A DNA stretch of 23,173 nt from an uncultured Synergistaceae bacterium (lineage in GTDB: Bacteria; Synergistota; Synergistia; Synergistales; Aminobacteriaceae): NCBI GenBank assembly GCA_937870605.1, contig CALMZW010000080.1, positions 1-23,173 of the forward strand, written 5' to 3'. Both the position numbers and the translations under genes were made by a program. The notes beneath the pieces were generated by a model. The model was not told the DNA's origin. It was given only the letters and a program-made list of their open reading frames with translations, and ran no database searches. Below are positions 7,141-13,964 of this stretch, piece after piece; position 1 is the stretch's first letter; each line of letters begins with the position of its first letter.

Positions 7141-8175
7141 CTACTCTTCGAGATAGTGCTCCATCGGGTAGGCGAGGTACTTCGCGGGCGGCAGTTTCTC
7201 GGTCGTGACGTAGCCCGTGGGGGCGTTCAGAAGCTGCGGGATCCGGTTGACGATCGTGGCGCACGTCAGTTCGACCGTCGCGGGGCAGGCGATCTTCACG
7301 GTCGTGTCCGGTTCGCCCCGGATCGTCCAGTCGTTGCAGTCCGTCTCGCCGGGGGCGTACACCTTGCCGACGCACTGCGTCTCGATGACCGGTCCCTGGA
7401 AGGTCTCGGTCGTGACGACGGCCGACATTCCCGTGGCGCAGCCCTGCGGGATGTCCATTCCGAGCGTCGTCGAGTGAAGCGTGACATTCGCCGTCGTGGG
7501 AACGAGTTTCTGCTTCATCGACCTGACCGTGAAGCCGAGCTGCGAGCAGAGCCATTCGTTCGAGTTCCACACGTAGGACGGCAGCGAATCGTTTTTGGCG
7601 ATGTCGCGGTCGAAGTCCGCCATGGACAGGCCGGAGCCGTGGACCTTCGCGAGCGCGATGCCGTAGTCCTCGACGTTATAGCTCGTCACGCCCTCGATGC
7701 GCGTGATTTTATGCGTGGCTCCCGCGAGGACCGAAATCAGGTTGCCCCAGAAGACATCCTGGTAGCCGCAGCCGGTGACTGTGCAGCCCATCTCCTTGGC
7801 GAGCCGGTCGAGCCGGTTCGTGAGCGACGGCGACGTCGTCCACGGGTAGAAGGCCTCCTCGCACGTGGTGATCGTGCTGACGCCGTAGCTCACCGGAATT
7901 TCCAGATGGGAGTACATATCGGTCATCAGGCTGGCGACCGCGACGATGCACGCATCGGCGTCGCACTCCTCGAACACTTCGCGCGCGTCGCTCCGGACCG
8001 GAACGTTGAGCCGGAAGCCGAGCCCCGCGACTTCGCCCGCGTCCCTGCCGACGACGGCGGGGTTGCTGTCGATCGCTCCGACGATCTCCGCTCCGTTCTC
8101 GTAGAGATATCTGAGAAACACGCGCCCCATCTTTCCGCACCCGTACTGGACGACCCGAATCTTTGGCGTGAACAC
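7141..8175 (-). CDS. NAD(P)-dependent dehydrogenase, 2,4-diaminopentanoate dehydrogenase-like
   Basis: 344-aa oxidoreductase with an N-terminal Rossmann domain of the dihydrodipicolinate-reductase type: VVQYGCGKMGRVFLRYL with GxGxMG at residues 12-17, then VGAIDSNPAVVGRDAGE. The middle and C-terminal regions (TTCEEAFYPW, TGCGYQDVFWGNL) resemble 2,4-diaminopentanoate dehydrogenase of anaerobic ornithine fermentation, which oxidatively deaminates that amino acid with NAD(P)+. The level of resemblance does not prove this substrate, and no other ornithine-pathway genes are in view. GTG start at 8175 is supported by a strong GGAGGAGGGG ribosome site at 8181-8190 (complementary strand). It is transcribed divergently from a peptide importer, with its own -35/-10 pair, suggesting shared control. 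Other possibility: another dehydrogenase acting on amino acids. Confidence 0.7.
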   Translation of the reverse strand: MFTPKIRVVQYGCGKMGRVFLRYLYENGAEIVGAIDSNPAVVGRDAGEVAGLGFRLNVPVRSDAREVFEECDADACIVAVASLMTDMYSHLEIPVSYGVSTITTCEEAFYPWTTSPSLTNRLDRLAKEMGCTVTGCGYQDVFWGNLISVLAGATHKITRIEGVTSYNVEDYGIALAKVHGSGLSMADFDRDIAKNDSLPSYVWNSNEWLCSQLGFTVRSMKQKLVPTTANVTLHSTTLGMDIPQGCATGMSAVVTTETFQGPVIETQCVGKVYAPGETDCNDWTIRGEPDTTVKIACPATVELTCATIVNRIPQLLNAPTGYVTTEKLPPAKYLAYPMEHYLEE

Positions 8176-8211
8176 TGCGACCCCTCCTCCATAAAGGTGA
8201 TTATGTTCACA

Positions 8212-8240
8212 ATACTAGCAGAAGCGCCTCTTCTTGGCAA
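8212..8240 (-). promoter_or_regulatory. Promoter of the dehydrogenase gene
   Basis: On the minus strand, TTGCCA (8235-8240, five of six -35 consensus) and TAGTAT (8212-8217, four of six -10 consensus) are 17 bp apart. The spacer contains a short inverted repeat (AGAAG and CTTCT, five bases apart) that could be a regulator site. Confidence 0.6.
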
Positions 8241-8255
8241 CACAGTTGCATGGCG

Positions 8256-8303
8256 CATGAATTCCGACAGTTTTCATGTTTTATGGATACACAAAAGGAT
8301 ACA
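8256..8303. promoter_or_regulatory. Repeats between divergent promoters, candidate regulator sites
   Basis: Between the two divergent promoters lies an inverted repeat, CATGAA (8256-8261) and TTCATG (8273-8278), separated by 11 bases. Next is a direct repeat of GGATACA at 8285-8291 and 8297-8303, twelve bases apart. The region is AT-rich compared with its surroundings. Regulator binding is inference from position. Confidence 0.35.
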
Positions 8304-8304
8304 G

Positions 8305-8332
8305 TTGATCCGACGGTCGAAATGGATATAAT
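8305..8332 (+). promoter_or_regulatory. Promoter of the dppBCDFA operon
   Basis: A perfect -10 TATAAT (8327-8332) follows TTGATC (8305-8310, four of six -35 consensus) with a 16-bp spacer. Transcription would start about 38 bases before the dppB start codon. Confidence 0.72.
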
Positions 8333-8376
8333 CAACTTGTGTTTCGGATTCATTCTGTCCCCGGAAGGAGAACTCA

Positions 8377-9297
8377 ATGGGCCGCTATATCTTTCAGCGA
8401 GTCTGGACCAGCGCCGTCACCCTGTTTGTAGTCATCACGGTCACGTTTTTCCTGATGCGGGCCATTCCCGGCGGGCCGTTCACCGACGAGAAGGCGATCC
8501 CGCCGCAGATCCTCACGAAGGTTCTCGAACGCTACCACATGAACGACCCCATCCATATCCAGTATTTTCATTACCTGCAAAGCCTCGCCCGTTTCGACCT
8601 CGGGCCGTCCTTCCGGTACGAGGGCATGTCGGTCAACGACCTTATCCGCGACAGCTTCCCGATTTCCCTCCTCATCGGCTCCATGGCGATCCTGATCGCT
8701 CTCGGCATCGGCATCCCGGCCGGGATCGTCTCGGCGCTGCGCCGCGGAGGATGGCAGGACAAGACCGCGATGGTCGTCGCCACGCTCGGGATCACGATTC
8801 CGAACTACGTCATCGCGACGCTGATGGTCTACGTCTTCGCCTACAGGCTCGGGATCGTGACGGTCGGCTTCTGGGAGGGCTTTTCCACGGCCGTTCTGCC
8901 GGCGATCACGCTTGCCGGGTATCCGACGGCGTTCATCTCCCGTCTGACGCGGTCGAGCATGCTCGAGGTCATCCAGCAGGATTACATCCGGACGGCCCGC
9001 TCCAAAGGGCTTCGCGAACGCACGGTCGTGTACATCCACGCGCTCAAGAACGCCGTGATTCCGGTCGTGACGTATCTTGGCCCCCTGGCGGCGGGGATCC
9101 TGACGGGCAGCTTCGTCGTGGAGCAGATCTACGGCGTGCCGGGGCTCGGGACCTTCTTCGTGACGAGCATCCAGAACCGCGACTATACGACGATCATGGG
9201 CGTGACGGTGTTCTACAGCGCGCTGCTCGTGAGCCTGAATCTTCTCGTGGATATTTGTTACGGCTTCATCGACCCCCGCATCAAACTCGGAGGCTGA
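8377..9297 (+). CDS. dppB: Peptide ABC transporter permease, DppB/OppB type
   Basis: 306-aa inner-membrane permease, one half of the transport channel. The N-terminus MGRYIFQRVWTSAVTLFVVI is typical of DppB, followed by a periplasmic segment (FDLGPSFRYEGMSVNDLI) and five further spans. The cytoplasmic coupling loop that contacts the ATPase reads YIRTARSKGLRERTVVYIHALKNAVIPVV, the EAA-loop equivalent. The end (VEQIYGVPGLGTFFVTSIQNRDY, then CYGFIDPRI) is diagnostic of the family. Start at 8377 has GGAAGGAG at 8363-8370 with six-base spacing. First gene of a complete importer operon, nine bases before dppC. Substrate class (dipeptide, oligopeptide or nickel) cannot be fixed from the permease alone. 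Confidence 0.95.
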   Translation: MGRYIFQRVWTSAVTLFVVITVTFFLMRAIPGGPFTDEKAIPPQILTKVLERYHMNDPIHIQYFHYLQSLARFDLGPSFRYEGMSVNDLIRDSFPISLLIGSMAILIALGIGIPAGIVSALRRGGWQDKTAMVVATLGITIPNYVIATLMVYVFAYRLGIVTVGFWEGFSTAVLPAITLAGYPTAFISRLTRSSMLEVIQQDYIRTARSKGLRERTVVYIHALKNAVIPVVTYLGPLAAGILTGSFVVEQIYGVPGLGTFFVTSIQNRDYTTIMGVTVFYSALLVSLNLLVDICYGFIDPRIKLGG

Positions 9298-9306
9298 GGA
9301 CGAATC

Positions 9307-10266
9307 ATGGAAAAACTTCTGAACGGGAGCAACGGAGCCCGAATCGTCGCGAGGCCGATCGACCCGGCGCTTTTCGAGCGCGTCGGCGATGATGACAAGC
9401 GAAAGGACGAGTTCATCCGCGAGAGCGTGAGCTACTGGCAGGATGCGTGGAGGAGGCTGAAGGCGGACCCCCTCGCGATGAGCGGCCTCGTCGTCATCGT
9501 GACAGTGGTGCTCTTCGCGGTGTTCGGTCCGATGTTGTCGGCCTACGAGTACGACGCGCAGGACTTCATGGTTGCGAACGAGGCTCCGTCCGGGAGTCAC
9601 CTCTTCGGAACGGACATGTTCGGCCGCGACCTGTTCGTCCGCGTGCTGTACGGCGCTCGGATCTCGCTCGCCGTGGGTTTCGTGGCGAGCCTGATCAACC
9701 TGACGATCGGCGTGATCTACGGAGGGATCTCGGGGTACCTCGGCGGACGCGCGGATAACCTGATGATGCGCATCGTCGACGCGATCCACAGCATCCCCCT
9801 GATGATCTACGTGATCCTGCTGATGGTCGTCATCGGCCCGGGACTCAAGAGCATCTTCCTGACGCTCGGGATCTCCTACTGGGCGTCGATGGCCCGGATC
9901 GTGCGGGCGGAAACCATCAGGATCAAGAACGAGGAGTTCGTCCTCGCCGCGCGCGTGCTCGGCGCGTCGCCGCGCCGGATCCTGCTGCGGCACCTGATCC
10001 CGAACGCGATGGGGCCGATCCTCGTGACGCTGACCTTTTCGATCCCGCAGGCGATCTTCGTCGAGGCGTTCCTGAGCTTCATCGGCCTCGGCGTTTCGGC
10101 GCCGATGGCGAGCTGGGGCGTTCTGACGAGCGACGCGATCAATACGCTCGCGATCTATCCGTATCAGCTCTTCTTCCCGGCCGCGGCGATCTCCGTCACG
10201 ATCCTGGCGTTCAACTTCCTCGGCGACGGGCTACGGGACGCGCTCGACCCGAGGCTGCGAAAGTGA
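9307..10266 (+). CDS. dppC: Peptide ABC transporter permease, DppC/OppC type
   Basis: 319-aa partner permease. It has the DppC-specific N-terminal cytoplasmic segment (SYWQDAWRRLKADPLAMSG) before the first span, then a periplasmic stretch with HLFGTDMFGRDLFVRVLYGAR, a motif characteristic of the family. The coupling loop is LAARVLGASPRRILLRHLIPN, and the C-terminus FNFLGDGLRDALDPRLRK is typical. ATG at 9307 is preceded by GAGGA at 9296-9300. Its stop overlaps or nearly abuts the dppD gene, consistent with one transcript. With DppB it forms the translocation pathway of the importer. Confidence 0.95.
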   Translation: MEKLLNGSNGARIVARPIDPALFERVGDDDKRKDEFIRESVSYWQDAWRRLKADPLAMSGLVVIVTVVLFAVFGPMLSAYEYDAQDFMVANEAPSGSHLFGTDMFGRDLFVRVLYGARISLAVGFVASLINLTIGVIYGGISGYLGGRADNLMMRIVDAIHSIPLMIYVILLMVVIGPGLKSIFLTLGISYWASMARIVRAETIRIKNEEFVLAARVLGASPRRILLRHLIPNAMGPILVTLTFSIPQAIFVEAFLSFIGLGVSAPMASWGVLTSDAINTLAIYPYQLFFPAAAISVTILAFNFLGDGLRDALDPRLRK

Positions 10267-10274
10267 GGCCTCCG

Positions 10275-11279
10275 ATGGACGACCTTCTCGACATCAGACA
10301 TCTGCATACGTCCTTCTTCACTCCGGTCGGCGAAGTCCGCGCCGTTCGGGACGTCTCCTTCTCGCTGCGCCGGGGCGAGGTTCTCGGAATCGTCGGCGAG
10401 TCGGGAAGCGGCAAGAGCGTGACGATGCTCTCGATCCTGCGCCTGCTCGGAACGTCGGGGCGCGTCGTCGAGGGAAGCATTCGCTTCGACGGAACCGAAC
10501 TGGCCGGCGCCGACGACGAAACGGTCGTGAACCTTCGCGGAAACAGGATCGGAATGATCTTCCAGGACCCCATGACGAGCCTGAACCCCGTGCTCAGCGT
10601 GGGCTACCAGCTCATGGAGCCGCTGATCCGCCACAGGGGGATGACGAAGGCCCAGGCGCGCGAGCGGGCGATCGCGATGCTCCGGCAGGTGGGCATCGAT
10701 CCGGCCGAGAAGCGCATCGACCAGTACCCGCACCAGTTCTCGGGCGGCCAGCGCCAGCGCATCATGATCGCGATGGCGCTCACCTGCGATCCGGCGCTCC
10801 TGATCGCCGACGAGCCCACGACGGCGCTCGACGTGACGATCCAGGCGCAGATTCTCGAACTCATGAAGGCGTTGCAAGCGCGGACAGGGACCTCGATCAT
10901 CCTGATCACGCACGACCTCGGCGTCGTGGCGGGGATGGCCGACCGCGTGGTCGTCATGTACGGCGGCCGCATCGTCGAGCGCGGCGCGCGGCGGGATATC
11001 TTCTACGCTCCGGGGCACCCCTATACGAAGGGGCTGCTGCACTCGGTCCCCAACCCGGACACGCTCGTCCGCGAACGCCTGATTCCGATCGAGGGGCAAC
11101 CGCCCGACCTGTTGAGCCCGCCGCCGGGGTGTCCCTTCGCGGCGCGGTGCCCGGAGACGATGCGCGTCTGCATGACGATGCCCCCGGAGCCGACGGAGCT
11201 GTCGGAGGGGCACATCACGACCTGCTGGCTCCACGCGCGGCCCGGAGCCGCAAAGACGCACGGAGGCGCGGCATCATGA
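10275..11279 (+). CDS. dppD: Peptide ABC transporter ATPase, DppD/OppD type
   Basis: 334-aa ATPase energising DppBC. Walker A GESGSGKS is at residues 41-48, Q-loop IFQDPMTSLNP near 95-105, signature FSGGQRQ at 155-161 and Walker B LLIADEPTTALD at 175-186. The C-terminal oligopeptide-transporter extension has HPYTKGLLHSVPNPD and four cysteines (PPGC, RCP, VC, TCW), a pattern reported to hold an iron-sulfur cluster in some Opp ATPases. The start at 10275 has GTGAGG eight to thirteen bases upstream and gives the usual short N-terminus; a GTG at 10263, overlapping the dppC stop by four bases, is the alternative. The stop overlaps the next ATG. It resembles but is not identical to the other DppD at the left edge. 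Confidence 0.95.
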   Translation: MDDLLDIRHLHTSFFTPVGEVRAVRDVSFSLRRGEVLGIVGESGSGKSVTMLSILRLLGTSGRVVEGSIRFDGTELAGADDETVVNLRGNRIGMIFQDPMTSLNPVLSVGYQLMEPLIRHRGMTKAQARERAIAMLRQVGIDPAEKRIDQYPHQFSGGQRQRIMIAMALTCDPALLIADEPTTALDVTIQAQILELMKALQARTGTSIILITHDLGVVAGMADRVVVMYGGRIVERGARRDIFYAPGHPYTKGLLHSVPNPDTLVRERLIPIEGQPPDLLSPPPGCPFAARCPETMRVCMTMPPEPTELSEGHITTCWLHARPGAAKTHGGAAS

Positions 11280-12226
11280 ACGCGCTGCTCGATGTCCGGA
11301 ATCTCGTGATGCACTTCCGCGTCGGGGGCGGCCAGGTCGCCCGGGCCGTGGACGGCGTATCCTTTTCGATCGCGAAGGGCGAGACGCTGGGACTCGTCGG
11401 GGAATCGGGGTGCGGCAAGACGACCGTCGGGCGGTCCATCATCCGGCTCTACGATCCGACCGCCGGGAGCATCGTCTTCGACGGGACCGATCTCGCGCAT
11501 CTCTCGCAGCGCGAAATGCTCCCGTTCCGGCGGCGGATGCAGATGATCTTCCAGGATCCGTACGCGTCGCTGAACCCCCGAATGACGGTGGGGGACATCG
11601 TCATGGAGCCGATGACGATCCACTCGCTGCACGCCCCGAAGGAGCGATCCGACCGGGCGCGGGAACTGCTGCGCGTCGTCGGGCTCAATTCGGAGCACGC
11701 GAACCGCTATCCGCACGAGTTCTCGGGCGGGCAGCGGCAGCGCATCGGCATTGCGCGCTCCCTCGCGGCGTCGCCGGAGTTCATCGTCTGCGACGAGCCG
11801 ATCTCGGCGCTCGACGTGTCCATCCAGGCGCAGATCGTGAACACGCTCGAGGACCTGCAGAAGGAGTTCGGCCTGACGTATCTGTTCATCGCGCACGACC
11901 TGTCGATGGTCAAGCACATCAGCGACCGCATCGCGGTCATGTACCTCGGGACGATGGTCGAAATCGCCGGAAGCAACGAGCTGTATACGCGGCCGTTGCA
12001 TCCCTACACGGAGGCGCTGCTCTCCGCGATCCCTATTCCCGATCCCGACCGCGCGGACGCGCGAAAGCGCATCCCGCTCGAAGGGGAGATCCCGAACCCG
12101 ATCGATCCGCCCTCCGGGTGCAAGTTCCATACCCGGTGCCGGTATGCCGAACCCAGATGCAGGGAGGTGGTTCCCGAACTGACGGATCGCGGAAACGGTC
12201 ACTTCAGCGCATGTTTCGTCAAGTGA
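11276..12226 (+). CDS. dppF: Peptide ABC transporter ATPase, DppF/OppF type
   Basis: 316-aa second ATPase, forming a heterodimer with the preceding DppD. Walker A GESGCGKT is at 42-49, FQDPYASLNPR at about 92-102, signature FSGGQRQ at 149-155, and Walker B VCDEPISALDVS at about 171-182. C-terminal features are HPYTEALLSAIPIPDPD and the cysteine set SGC, RCR, RC, ACF. The ATG at 11276 overlaps the dppD stop (ATGA) and has GGAGG at 11262-11266. The frame is open for 49 codons upstream, but those codons overlap dppD and lack family residues, so 11276 is preferred. Followed 45 bases later by the binding-protein gene with no terminator between. Confidence 0.95.
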   Translation: MNALLDVRNLVMHFRVGGGQVARAVDGVSFSIAKGETLGLVGESGCGKTTVGRSIIRLYDPTAGSIVFDGTDLAHLSQREMLPFRRRMQMIFQDPYASLNPRMTVGDIVMEPMTIHSLHAPKERSDRARELLRVVGLNSEHANRYPHEFSGGQRQRIGIARSLAASPEFIVCDEPISALDVSIQAQIVNTLEDLQKEFGLTYLFIAHDLSMVKHISDRIAVMYLGTMVEIAGSNELYTRPLHPYTEALLSAIPIPDPDRADARKRIPLEGEIPNPIDPPSGCKFHTRCRYAEPRCREVVPELTDRGNGHFSACFVK

Positions 12227-12271
12227 TCACGAAAGTGCAGAAAGCATAGTCTGAGGAGGGATTTGACACCC

Positions 12272-13873
12272 ATGTCCGGAAAAAAGGTATTCGCGGTTTT
12301 TGCGGTTGCGGCGCTCCTGTGCGTGTCCCTGGCCGGCATCGCTCCGGCGGAGGAAAAGGCGTTCATCTATAACCTGCGGGTCGAACCGAGGACCATCGAT
12401 CCGGTTCTGAACAACGCGGTTGACGGATCCACGGTGATCTACAACGTCTTCGAAGGGCTCGTCCGCATCGGTTTCGACGACCGTCCGGAGCCGGGCTACG
12501 CGAAGAGCTGGGACGTGAAGGACGACGGAATGACCTGGGTCTTCCACCTTCGGGACGACATGAAATGGTCCGACGGCAAGCCCATGACGGCCGAGCATTT
12601 CCGCTACGGCTTCATGCGGCTGCTCCGCGCCGATGTCGGTTCCCCGTACTCCCATTACGGCTTCTTCATCAAGAACGCCCAGAAGTTCTACGAGGGGAAA
12701 GCGAAGGAAGAAGAAGTCGGCCTCAAGGCGATCGACGACAAAACGCTCGAGATCCGCATGGAATACAAGTGGCCGCTCATTCTGGACTCCCTCGCGTATC
12801 ATATCTTCTATCCGGCGCGTCCCGATGTCGTCGAAAAGGATCCGCGCGGCTGGACGACGAAACCCGAGACGATCATCTGCAACGGTCCGTTCGTCCTGAC
12901 CGACTGGCAGCACAACAGCGAGATGACGATCGTGAAGAATCCGCACTACTGGGACGCCGCGAACGTGAAGATCGACAAAGTGCGCCTCGTCATGATCGCG
13001 GACGACAACACGTCGCTCGCGGCCTTCAAGTCCGGCAAGATCGACTACTTCAAGAACGTTCCCCCCGCAATGACGCCGCAGCTCATCGCAGCGGGCGAGG
13101 CAAAGGTCGCCCCGACGCTCGGGACCGCGTTCGTCTGTTTCAACCTGACGCGCAAGCCGTGGGACGATCCCCGCGTGCGCAAGGCCTTCTCGCTCGCGAT
13201 CGACCGCGAGGCGATGGTCACGAAGGTGACGCAGGGCGGACAGAAACCGGCCGTCGGTTTCATCCCCGACGTGATCCCCGGAGGGTCGAAGGACAAGGAC
13301 TTCCGCGCCGAGTCGCCGAAGTACCTCCCCGTCCGCGCCGATGTCGCCGAGGCGAAGAAGCTTCTCGCCGAAGCCGGATATCCGGACGGCAAGGGCTTCC
13401 CGAAGGTGACGTACACCTATAACACGAGCGTCATCAACAAGGGCGTCGCCGAAGCGCTCCAGGCGATGTGGAAGCAGAACCTCGGCGTTGCGGTCGAGCT
13501 GATGAACCAGGAGTGGAAGGTCTTCATCGACACCCGGATCCAGAAGAACTACGACCTTGCGCGCCACGCGTACCTCGTCGATTTCTTCGACGCGGGGAGC
13601 CTGTTCGAGCTGTTCCTGACCGGCGTTCACGAGAACGTGATCGGCCTCGTGAATCCGGACTACGACGCGTTCGTCAAGAACGCAATGTCGTCCGACGACC
13701 CGGCGAAACGCGCGGAGAACTTCCGCAAGGCCGAGGAGATCCTGATGAAGGATTCGATCATCGCGCCGATCTATTTCTACGCGACGCCGTACATGGTCAA
13801 GCCGAACGTGAAGGGGCTCTACATCTCCCCGCGAAACTGGGACTTCTTCCGCGGCGTGGAGATCGTGAAGTAG
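12272..13873 (+). CDS. dppA: Peptide ABC transporter substrate-binding protein, DppA/OppA type
   Basis: 533-aa extracytoplasmic solute-binding protein, family 5. A signal peptide (MSGKKVFAVFAV, hydrophobic core to about residue 24, likely cut after APA) precedes LRVEPRTIDPVLNNAVDGSTVIYNVFEGL, the standard family opening. Then come the lobe motif YAKSWDVKDDGMTWVFHLRDDMKWSDG with AEHFRYGFMR, and DPRVRKAFSLAIDREAMV. There is no clear lipobox, so it is probably soluble in a periplasm. It binds peptides and delivers them to DppBC. GAGGAGGG at 12253-12260 is a strong ribosome site but eleven bases before this ATG; a TTG at 12263 is too near it, so 12272 is chosen. Binding protein as the last gene is less usual than first. 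Confidence 0.93.
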   Translation: MSGKKVFAVFAVAALLCVSLAGIAPAEEKAFIYNLRVEPRTIDPVLNNAVDGSTVIYNVFEGLVRIGFDDRPEPGYAKSWDVKDDGMTWVFHLRDDMKWSDGKPMTAEHFRYGFMRLLRADVGSPYSHYGFFIKNAQKFYEGKAKEEEVGLKAIDDKTLEIRMEYKWPLILDSLAYHIFYPARPDVVEKDPRGWTTKPETIICNGPFVLTDWQHNSEMTIVKNPHYWDAANVKIDKVRLVMIADDNTSLAAFKSGKIDYFKNVPPAMTPQLIAAGEAKVAPTLGTAFVCFNLTRKPWDDPRVRKAFSLAIDREAMVTKVTQGGQKPAVGFIPDVIPGGSKDKDFRAESPKYLPVRADVAEAKKLLAEAGYPDGKGFPKVTYTYNTSVINKGVAEALQAMWKQNLGVAVELMNQEWKVFIDTRIQKNYDLARHAYLVDFFDAGSLFELFLTGVHENVIGLVNPDYDAFVKNAMSSDDPAKRAENFRKAEEILMKDSIIAPIYFYATPYMVKPNVKGLYISPRNWDFFRGVEIVK

Positions 13874-13898
13874 CCGCAACCGTCACCGGCAATATACG

Positions 13899-13948
13899 AC
13901 GTCCGTCCGGCGACCGCTGTTCTGAAGCGGCCGCCGGACGGACGTTTT
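13899..13948 (+). terminator. Terminator after dppA, shared between converging genes
   Basis: Bases 13899-13912 pair perfectly with 13932-13945 (14 bp), and an inner five-bp stem (13914-13918 with 13926-13930) extends it across a single mismatch to a seven-base loop. TTTT follows on the plus strand. It lies between dppA and the converging DUF2298 gene. It lacks a T run on the minus strand, so it is stronger for dppA. Confidence 0.88.
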
Positions 13949-13964
13949 CGTATCCCCGGGTCGT

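Noticed and set aside
6983..7570. Minus-strand extension upstream of the NTF2-like protein
   Set aside because: It runs through the end of the dehydrogenase gene and the intergenic hairpin. The ATG at 6982 has a signal peptide and ribosome site, so the extension is not coding.
8374..9993. Long minus-strand frame opposite dppB and dppC
   Set aside because: Histidine-, aspartate- and arginine-rich shadow; the plus strand encodes unmistakable permeases.
12227..13879. Long minus-strand frame opposite the binding-protein gene
   Set aside because: Antisense shadow; the plus frame has a signal peptide and family motifs.
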